The position numbers and the translations under genes were made by a program. A stretch of DNA of 6,722 nt from positions 1-6,722 of the forward strand of contig PBTP01000070.1 of assembly GCA_002729275.1 (NCBI GenBank), in the 5' to 3' direction. Source of the stretch: Roseibacillus sp. (lineage in GTDB: Bacteria; Verrucomicrobiota; Verrucomicrobiia; Verrucomicrobiales; Akkermansiaceae). Shown here piece after piece: positions 1-5,334 of the stretch. A model generated the notes under the pieces. It was not told where the DNA came from, ran no database searches, and worked only from the letters and a program-made list of their open reading frames with translations. Positions within the stretch are counted from its first letter, which is position 1. The number at the start of each line of letters is the position of its first letter.

Positions 1-247
1 GAAAGCGGCTAAGGGGAAAGATGCTAAGAGGAAAGCTGCTAAGGAGAAAGCCGCTAAGGAGAAGGCGGCCAAGGAAAGAGCTGCAAAGAAACCCTCCAAG
101 GAGAAAGCTGCTAAGGGGAAAGCTGCCAAGGGGAAAGCGGCTAAGGGGAAAGCTGCCAAGGGGAAAGCTGCCAAGGAGAAAGCGGCTAAGGGGAAAGATG
201 CTAAGAGGAAAGCTGCTAAGGAGAAAGCCGCTAAGGAGAAGGCGGCC
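1..247 (+). repeat. 70-bp perfect direct repeat (1-70 and 178-247), 177-bp period
   Basis: Bases 1-70 and 178-247 are identical by eye, an offset of 177 bp or exactly 59 codons. Homology continues in weaker form after each copy: the tetrapeptide break PSKE at 92-103 matches SSEG at 269-280 at the same offset. Eleven pentads plus one four-residue break make 59 residues, so the pentad array was itself duplicated in frame. The left copy starts at the window edge and may extend further. Confidence 0.9.
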
Positions 248-439
248 AGGGAGAGAGCCGTGAAGAAATCCTCTGAGGGAAGGGCCGCTAGAGAAAAAGC
301 TGCTAAGGAGAAGGCTGCCAAGGAGAAGGCTGCTAAGGAGAAGGCGAATAAGGAGAAAGCGAATAAGGAGAAAGCGAATAAGGAGAAAGCCGCTAAGGAG
401 AGGGCCGCTAAGGAGAAGGCCGCTAAGAAAAAACGCTGA
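2..439 (+). CDS. Lys/Ala-rich pentad-repeat protein, C-terminal part (5' end outside the window)
   Basis: This is an open frame of 145 codons with no start in the window, ending at a TGA at 437-439, so it is the 3' end of a longer gene. By my hand count it has about 53 Lys and 48 Ala, roughly 70 percent of residues. The units are pentads [15 protein letters not shown] and RAAKE, with four-residue breaks PSKE (residues 31-34) and SSEG (90-93), and a basic end KKKR. This frame is preferred because differences between repeat copies are mostly synonymous third-base changes (gct/gcc/gcg/gca, aag/aaa, gag/gaa) and because it stays open to the left edge. Another plus frame, open from an ATG at 21 to 263, reads as Arg/Leu-rich and is a shadow. 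Such tails occur in bacterial histone H1-like DNA-binding proteins and in TolA-like or single-alpha-helix linkers. Without the N-terminus the function cannot be assigned. Nucleic-acid binding is an inference from charge only, and the Glu/Lys alternation fits a long charged helix equally well. Confidence 0.8.
   Translation, partial: KAAKGKDAKRKAAKEKAAKEKAAKERAAKKPSKEKAAKGKAAKGKAAKGKAAKGKAAKEKAAKGKDAKRKAAKEKAAKEKAARERAVKKSSEGRAAREKAAKEKAAKEKAAKEKANKEKANKEKANKEKAAKERAAKEKAAKKKR
344..388 (+). repeat. 15-bp tandem repeat, three perfect copies
   Basis: The unit gcgaataaggagaaa occurs at 344-358, 359-373 and 374-388 without a mismatch and encodes the pentad A-N-K-E-K. Asn replaces the second Ala only in these three copies. 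Identical synonymous codons across all three, unlike the mixed codons of the neighbouring KAAKE units, suggest a recent slippage expansion. Confidence 0.9.
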
Positions 440-442
440 AGT

Positions 443-468
443 CCTCCAACGAAGCTCTTAGTCGGAGG
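443..468 (+). terminator. Weak hairpin after the Lys/Ala-rich gene
   Basis: CCTCC at 443-447 can pair with GGAGG at 464-468, with two further inner pairs beyond one mismatch and a loop of about 10 nt. It lies just after the stop codon at 439. No T-run follows, so an intrinsic terminator is doubtful. The rest of the gap to 537 shows no convincing promoter or RNA gene. Confidence 0.2.
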
Positions 469-537
469 GGAACACGCCGAAAGGCATGATTATGCTGGAG
501 ATGGGCCCAAGGTTGCAGGTGTGGAACTAACTGGGAC

Positions 538-3300
538 TTGAATTTAGCCAAGGTGTGGGCAACCGTGGTCCACCGCGTGAAATCTGGTTCGCTCATCACC
601 TTATTTCTGCTGTCGGCTGTCGCAAACGCAGTCGAATACGAGGATGATGTTCTTCCGATCCTGGAAGACCACTGTGTAAAGTGTCACGGGCCCGACAAGC
701 AGAAGGCTGGGCTGCGGGTAGACCAGCGGTTGTCTCTTCTCCGGGGTGGGGACGCGGGATTTCCGTCATTGGTTCCCGGGGACCCAGTAAAGAGCCACCT
801 CATTGAGCGTATCAGAAGCAGGGACGCGAGTGAGCAGATGCCGCCCAAGGGTGAGCGCCTGAGTGAGAAGGAAGTTGAGCTGCTTGAACAGTGGATCCGG
901 GATGGTGCTGAGTGGCCCGGCCAGATGCAAGATCTCGGGGCAATCCAGTCGAACCATTGGTCCTTCGCTGCGGTGGTGCGTCCCGAGACCGCCGCCGCCG
1001 CTGGTAACCCCGTCGATTCCTTTATCAACGCGAAGCTTTCTGGGAAGGGGCTCACAGCGAACGGTCCGGCCGATGCACGGTCGTTGATTCGGCGAGTTTC
1101 GACCATTCTTACCGGGCTCCTCCCTGAACCCGGTAGAGTTGCGCGATTTGTCGAGGACTACGCGAAAGATCAAGATGCGGCCTATGAAGAGCTAGTGGAC
1201 CAGCTTCTTTCTTCCTCCCACTTTGGGGAGCGTTGGGCTCAGCACTGGCTCGATGTCATCCGCTGGGCAGAGTCCAACGGGTCAGAATCCAACCTCTACC
1301 GTAAGAACGCCTGGCAGTATCGGGACTATGTAGTGAGGGCATTCAACGAAGACCGCCCCTACGATAAGTTTGTGAGGGAGCAGATTGCGGGCGACTCCCT
1401 GGGCACCGGGGAAGCGACTGGATTTCTGGTGGCAGGGCCCCATGTGCCGGCCGCCACGGTGGGGCGAGAGCCCTCGGCAATCAGGCAGGCACGGGCGGAT
1501 CGGATGGATGAAATATTGCAGACGGTTGGTGCATCAATCATGGGAATGACCATCGGATGTGCCCGTTGTCACAACCATAAGTTCGACCCGATTACGATCT
1601 CGGACTACTATGCGATGACCGCGGTATTTCAGGATGTCGAATTCGGGAGTCGCTTTCCTGAATTTGACGTTGAGCATCCGCGCCGGAAGCGGGGAGAGAA
1701 GCTGTGGTCCCAGATCGCAGAGCAGAGGAAAATTCTCCGGCGAACCGGGGGCTGGGAAGAAGACTGGGGTGCATACCGGGAGTGGCACTTCGGGGCCGTG
1801 GAGGCCGGTGCGATCCGCCTTCGCTTTAAGACTCCGAACGTTACCATTGATGAGCTGCAGTTGTTCGGGCCGGCAGAGCGTTCAGTCAATCTGGCCCACG
1901 TCGGCAAGAAAGCCAAAGTCATGGGTTTTCCTGCTGAGGGCAATGATGGGCGAAATCCCGTGCAGCGTGTGAACGACGGGGAGTTCGGGACCATGGCATG
2001 GCGTGGCAGGGTGGAGAAAAATGCGCAGGAAAAGCCTTGGATCCAAGTGGATTTCCCGGAACGGGTGAAAATCGACCGCCTTCGCCTCAGCAGTAACAGG
2101 GAGTATTTTTTTGATACCGATTACCTCACCCAGAAGCCTAACCTGCCACGGTATGATTTCGACTTGGAGGTCCGTCAACCAGACGGGAAGTGGACGTCGC
2201 GGGTGGGAACCTGGTACATTACCCGAAAGCTCAATGAGCTCCATCCAGAGAGGAAAGAATCCCTCGCCGAAATTCAAAAATTGATTTCCCGGCTGGCAGA
2301 GGAGGGTCCGCAGCCCGGGTTCGTAGGGCGCCTCATTCCCATGCAGGTCACGCGGGTGCTGCATCGAGGAAGCCCGGAAAGCCCAAGGGACGAGGTTGCC
2401 CCAGCAGGGCTGGATATTCTCAAGGGCAATCTTGATCTGGATTCCGAAGCCCCTGGCTCAAAGCGGAGAGCTGAATTCTCTAGCTGGCTGACTGACCGGA
2501 GCCATCCATTAACTGCCCGCGTGATGGTTAACCGGATGTGGCACCATATTTTTGGCAGTGGAATCGTGTCGACCCCCAGCGACTTTGGCAGTGCAGGTGC
2601 GCCTCCAAGCCATCCTGAGTTGCTTGATTGGCTCGCAGCAGAATTCGTATCGCCGACCACTTACCAGACGCAGGCTTGGTCCATGAAGGGGATGATCCGG
2701 ATGTTAGTCATGTCGGAGTCTTTCCGCCGTTCCAGCCAGCCCTCTCCCGAGGCTCTCAATGCTGACGGAGGAAGTCGTTTTCTGTGGAGGTTTCCCCCGA
2801 GGCGCGTGGCTGCTGAGGTTTTGCGTGACAGCATCCTCCAAGCCTCAGGCAAGCTGGATCGCAGAGTGGGAGGGCGGAGCTATCGGATACACAATGTGAA
2901 AAAGACCTACGCGCAGTGGGAAGTAGTCGATAACCACGGCCCCCGAACATGGCGCCGGATGCTTTATCAGGAGCGGATGAGACGAGTAGATGACCAGATT
3001 TTCACGGCCTTTGATTTTCCTGATTGTGGGCAGGTGCGAGCTAAGCGGCCGATTTCCACAACTCCGCTGCAGGCCTTGAACCTGATGAACAGCCCTTTTG
3101 TGGTAGAGCAGTCGAAGTTCATTGCGCAGCGGGCGATGAGAGAAGGCGGGGATGCTAGAGAAGATCAGATTCGATGGTTATTTGATTGTCTCCTCAGCCG
3201 TGCACCACAGGCCGGCGAAATGGCAGCCTGCGAGGGCGTGACGCTCCAACTCGTAGCCCGGAGTTTGATGAACTCGAATGAATTTGGGTTTCTTCCGTAA
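538..3300 (+). CDS. Exported PSCyt1-PSCyt2-discoidin-PSD1 (DUF1549/DUF1553) protein
   Basis: This 920-residue protein is probably exported and of unknown biochemical role. A signal peptide spans about residues 1-31, ending A-N-A before VEYEDD. A cytochrome c-like PSCyt1 domain follows, with CVKCH at 46-50 and MPP at 101-103 as the likely axial Met. HWSF at 140 and PVDSFI at 158 open the PSCyt2 (DUF1549) domain, which holds GERWAQHWLDV at about 230 and a second CxxCH (CARCHNHKFDPI, 341-352). Residues of about 425-560 resemble an F5/8 type C (discoidin) domain: SVNLA at 449, VNDG, then PWIQVDFPERVKIDRLRLS and SNREY. PSD1 (DUF1553) runs from about 642, with TARVMVNRMW at 659, FDFPDCGQVR at 825 and STTPLQALNLMN at 840, and ends in the family-typical LMNSNEF. 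The start is uncertain. TTG 538 is the first usable codon after an in-frame stop at 487, with no clear ribosome-binding site. GTG 565 or GTG 577 would give a more compact signal peptide. The DUF1501 partner follows after 50 bp. Heme binding is inferred from the motifs. Confidence 0.93.
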   Translation: MNLAKVWATVVHRVKSGSLITLFLLSAVANAVEYEDDVLPILEDHCVKCHGPDKQKAGLRVDQRLSLLRGGDAGFPSLVPGDPVKSHLIERIRSRDASEQMPPKGERLSEKEVELLEQWIRDGAEWPGQMQDLGAIQSNHWSFAAVVRPETAAAAGNPVDSFINAKLSGKGLTANGPADARSLIRRVSTILTGLLPEPGRVARFVEDYAKDQDAAYEELVDQLLSSSHFGERWAQHWLDVIRWAESNGSESNLYRKNAWQYRDYVVRAFNEDRPYDKFVREQIAGDSLGTGEATGFLVAGPHVPAATVGREPSAIRQARADRMDEILQTVGASIMGMTIGCARCHNHKFDPITISDYYAMTAVFQDVEFGSRFPEFDVEHPRRKRGEKLWSQIAEQRKILRRTGGWEEDWGAYREWHFGAVEAGAIRLRFKTPNVTIDELQLFGPAERSVNLAHVGKKAKVMGFPAEGNDGRNPVQRVNDGEFGTMAWRGRVEKNAQEKPWIQVDFPERVKIDRLRLSSNREYFFDTDYLTQKPNLPRYDFDLEVRQPDGKWTSRVGTWYITRKLNELHPERKESLAEIQKLISRLAEEGPQPGFVGRLIPMQVTRVLHRGSPESPRDEVAPAGLDILKGNLDLDSEAPGSKRRAEFSSWLTDRSHPLTARVMVNRMWHHIFGSGIVSTPSDFGSAGAPPSHPELLDWLAAEFVSPTTYQTQAWSMKGMIRMLVMSESFRRSSQPSPEALNADGGSRFLWRFPPRRVAAEVLRDSILQASGKLDRRVGGRSYRIHNVKKTYAQWEVVDNHGPRTWRRMLYQERMRRVDDQIFTAFDFPDCGQVRAKRPISTTPLQALNLMNSPFVVEQSKFIAQRAMREGGDAREDQIRWLFDCLLSRAPQAGEMAACEGVTLQLVARSLMNSNEFGFLP

Positions 3301-3350
3301 AATGGCACTATGGTGAATACGCCTCCCAGACCCGTGGAACCTTTTGTGAA

Positions 3351-4847
3351 ATGATGAACGATCCAGAGAATCTCAGTTCCCGGGGGCATCATTTATTGAA
3401 CCGCAGGAATTTCATGCGGAACACAGGGTTCTCTCTCGGGGGCCTGGGGCTTGCTCACTTGCTGGCGGCTGAAGATCCGGATCGCGCTGCGTCCAGTAGT
3501 AAGTCGCCTATCCGACCCCCGATCGACCCGGATCAGCCCTACGCCCCGAGGGGAGGACACTTTGAGGGTGCGGCACAGCAGGTGCTGGTGATCTACTGCC
3601 CCGGTGCCGTCAGTCATGTCGATACCTTCGATTACAAGCCGGCTCTCAAGAAATTTCACGGGCAGAAGCCGCCCGGGCTGCCCTCTGTGACTTTCGAGGG
3701 GCCCACTGGCAATATCGCCAAGCCCTTCTGGGAGTTCAAGCCTCGTGGGCAGACGGGCAAGATGACGTCCGATCTCCTCCCCGAGATGGGATCTCTCGCG
3801 GACGACTTCTGCTTTCTCCATTCCTTGCACACCCAGACAAGTGCCCATCCGCAGGGGGAAAACTTTTTCAATACGGGTTTCACCATGGAAGGGTTTCCTT
3901 CCTTCGGGGCATGGGCGACTTATGCTCTGGGATCCGACTGCAGTGAGCTTCCGGCGTTCGTCGCGATCAATGATCCCAGAGGCCTAGCCCGCTCGGGGAA
4001 GAACAATTTCGGCTGCGGTTTTCTTCCCGCCGCCTTTCAGGGCACTGATTTCAATGCCCGTAATCCTCCTTCGAACTTGAACCGACCGGCCTCGCTGTCC
4101 GCCGCGGATGACAGGAAGACAGTCAACCTTCTCCGGCATTTGAATCGGAAGCATCTTGAGAAGTATCCGGGCGATGCGGACCTGGCAGCGCGAATCGCCA
4201 GTTATGAGCTTGCAGGTAAAATGCAGACTTCCGTTCCTGAGATGATGGACCTCTCCGGTGAGCCGGATTTCATTCAGACTGAGTATGGAACGGAGGCCGG
4301 GAGCGATCTGAAACGAGCCTATGCTCGGAATTGTATTCTGGCACGAAGGCTGGTCGAGAAGGGGGTGAGGGTCGTCCAGCTGTTTAACGGGAGCGATCCA
4401 TCAGGCGGCAACGGAATTACCAACTGGGACTCTCACTCCGATATTCTCAAGACTCACGCCATGCAGGCCGAGATAATGGATCAGCCGACTGCGGCCCTGA
4501 TCCGGGATCTCAAGCGTCGGGGACTACTTGATCGAACCCTCGTGGTTTGGTGCACCGAGTTTGGGAGAATGCCCTTCCTCCAAAGTAATGGAACTGGCCG
4601 GGATCATAACCCTGACACCTTTACCTGCATGCTGGCCGGCGCTGGGGTGAAGAAGGGTTTCTCTTACGGGGAGAGTGATGAGTTCGGCCACAAGGCTGCG
4701 GTGGATCCGGTCGAGGTGTATGATTTCAATGCCACCATTCTGCACCTCCTCGGCCTCGACCATGAGCGCCTCAGTTATTACCACAACGGCTTGGAGCGCC
4801 GCCTGACCAACGTGCATGGGCATGTGATCAAGGATGTTCTGGCTTGA
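3351..4847 (+). CDS. DUF1501 family protein, partner of the upstream PSCyt/PSD1 gene
   Basis: This 498-residue member of the DUF1501 family belongs to the alkaline phosphatase/sulfatase-like fold group, with no established substrate. The N-terminus has a Tat-like motif, RRNFM (18-22), then a Gly/Leu-rich stretch (GFSLGGLGLAHLLA), so export by the Tat route is likely. The family motif GAVSHVDTFDYKP (85-97) carries a candidate metal-ligand Asp. Other conserved parts are SAHPQGENFFNTG, NWDSHSD (359 onward), CTEFGRMP (401-408), GRDHNPDTFT (from 416) and a C-terminal segment ending in VHGHVIKDVLA. The D-x-H and D-H pairs look like metal-site residues by analogy with the superfamily. The gene begins ATGATG, and either Met is possible. 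Upstream there is only a weak GGAA at 3336-3339. The 50-bp gap from the PSCyt/PSD1 stop, without a terminator, suggests one operon, and this gene order is the standard one for the pair. Length and motifs look complete. Confidence 0.93.
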   Translation: MMNDPENLSSRGHHLLNRRNFMRNTGFSLGGLGLAHLLAAEDPDRAASSSKSPIRPPIDPDQPYAPRGGHFEGAAQQVLVIYCPGAVSHVDTFDYKPALKKFHGQKPPGLPSVTFEGPTGNIAKPFWEFKPRGQTGKMTSDLLPEMGSLADDFCFLHSLHTQTSAHPQGENFFNTGFTMEGFPSFGAWATYALGSDCSELPAFVAINDPRGLARSGKNNFGCGFLPAAFQGTDFNARNPPSNLNRPASLSAADDRKTVNLLRHLNRKHLEKYPGDADLAARIASYELAGKMQTSVPEMMDLSGEPDFIQTEYGTEAGSDLKRAYARNCILARRLVEKGVRVVQLFNGSDPSGGNGITNWDSHSDILKTHAMQAEIMDQPTAALIRDLKRRGLLDRTLVVWCTEFGRMPFLQSNGTGRDHNPDTFTCMLAGAGVKKGFSYGESDEFGHKAAVDPVEVYDFNATILHLLGLDHERLSYYHNGLERRLTNVHGHVIKDVLA

Positions 4848-4864
4848 GGGGCCGGCCGTGCTGA

Positions 4865-4879
4865 GGAGGGGAGCCCTCC
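4865..4879 (+). terminator. GC-rich hairpin between the DUF1501 and SMR genes
   Basis: GGAGGG at 4865-4870 pairs perfectly with CCCTCC at 4874-4879 around a 3-nt loop. An alternative register pairs GGGGA (4868-4872) with TCCCC (4877-4881). It starts 18 bases after the DUF1501 stop. There is no immediate T-run, only TCTTT at 4896-4900, so factor-independent termination is uncertain. Confidence 0.3.
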
Positions 4880-4889
4880 CCGTCTGGAC

Positions 4890-4918
4890 TTGATGTCTTT
4901 CCTGGCTTGGTCGAGAAT
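4890..4918 (+). promoter_or_regulatory. Possible sigma-70-type promoter for the SMR gene
   Basis: TTGATG at 4890-4895 matches four of six bases of the -35 consensus. GAGAAT at 4913-4918 matches four of six of the -10 consensus. The spacer is 17 nt, which is optimal. Transcription would start near 4925, leaving a very short leader before the ATG at 4940. Matches of this quality occur by chance, and promoter consensus in these phyla is poorly defined. Confidence 0.3.
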
Positions 4919-4923
4919 TGGCG

Positions 4924-4937
4924 ACCGGAGCACCGGT
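4924..4937 (+). promoter_or_regulatory. Hairpin over the ribosome-binding site of the SMR gene
   Basis: ACCGG (4924-4928) and CCGGT (4933-4937) form a perfect 5-bp inverted repeat around the loop AGCA. The best Shine-Dalgarno match, GGAG at 4927-4930, sits half in the stem and half in the loop, with a 9-nt spacer to ATG 4940. Folding could mask the site. The inverted repeat is visible in the sequence; any regulatory role is inference. Confidence 0.4.
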
Positions 4938-4939
4938 AA

Positions 4940-5278
4940 ATGTTGATGACAGGTTACGTGTATCTTGCGGTAGCGATCGTTGCGGAAGTGGTTGCTACAT
5001 CCGCTCTCAAGGCAACAGAGGGCTTTTCGAAGCTGGGGCCCTCCCTTGTTGTGGTAGGGGCCTATGCGCTGGCCTTCTATATGCTTTCCCTGACGCTCAG
5101 GACGATCCCGGTTGGTGTGGCCTACGCGCTCTGGTGCGGAATAGGCATGGCCCTGATCAGTCTCATCGGATGGATAGTCCTTAAGCAGAAGCTGGATGGG
5201 GGCGCGATTGCAGGTATCGGCCTGATTGTCACCGGGGTGATTGTCCTGAGCGTGTTTTCAAAGGCGGCGGTGCACTAG
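4940..5278 (+). CDS. Small multidrug resistance (SMR) transporter, EmrE/Qac type
   Basis: This 112-residue integral inner-membrane protein is the usual size for the family, which works as a dimer exchanging protons for cationic drugs such as quaternary ammonium compounds. Four hydrophobic helices lie at about 5-25, 33-52, 58-80 and 87-106. The family-defining membrane Glu is E16 (AEVVATSALK), equivalent to EmrE E14. Y42, Y62 and W65 correspond to EmrE Y40, Y60 and W63. The segments KATEGF and IPVGVAYALW are also typical. The absence of Trp just after the Glu, where Gdx proteins have EVVW, favours the Qac branch over the guanidinium exporters. C66 stands where EmrE has Ser. ATG 4940 is chosen because GGAG at 4927-4930 lies 9 nt upstream; ATG 4946 would place the Glu exactly at residue 14. 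It is 92 bp from the DUF1501 gene and convergent with the next gene. The substrate cannot be read from sequence. Confidence 0.95.
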   Translation: MLMTGYVYLAVAIVAEVVATSALKATEGFSKLGPSLVVVGAYALAFYMLSLTLRTIPVGVAYALWCGIGMALISLIGWIVLKQKLDGGAIAGIGLIVTGVIVLSVFSKAAVH

Positions 5279-5334
5279 TAGAGCAAGCTTGGCCCCGCCA
5301 GTCCTGCCAGTGATGTGGTAGGGTCCAGGAAATC
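5279..5334. other. Short convergent intergenic region
   Basis: These 56 bases separate the stops of two convergent genes. No strong bidirectional terminator is visible. GGTAGG (5317-5322) can pair with CCTATC (5334-5339) through one G-T wobble and an 11-nt loop, overlapping the stop codon of the minus-strand gene, but no T- or A-run flanks it. Confidence 0.4.

Noticed and set aside
21..263. Arg/Leu-rich 80-residue frame at the left end
   Set aside because: It is an alternative reading of the Lys/Ala-rich repeat. Third-base variation between repeat units falls at the wobble positions of the other frame, which is also open to the window edge.
1..439. CRISPR array or satellite repeat
   Set aside because: The repeats are in phase with codons, have no unique spacers and encode a continuous protein tail, so they are coding repeats.
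1882..2364. 160-residue minus-strand frame inside the PSCyt/PSD1 gene
   Set aside because: It lies wholly opposite a well-supported gene, shows no family motif, and long antisense frames are common in GC-rich DNA.
4850..4857. GGCCGGCC palindrome after the DUF1501 stop
   Set aside because: An 8-base palindrome of G and C is expected by chance in DNA of this composition and has no partner site.
4848..4939. Guanidine riboswitch upstream of the SMR gene
   Set aside because: Guanidine riboswitches often precede SMR genes, but I see no paired ACGR-loop hairpins (mini-ykkC) or other ykkC-type core here, and the protein looks like the Qac rather than the Gdx branch.
4918..5184. 88-residue frame overlapping the SMR gene
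   Set aside because: It is the SMR gene read in another frame. It is Cys/Gly/Arg-rich and lacks membrane helices.
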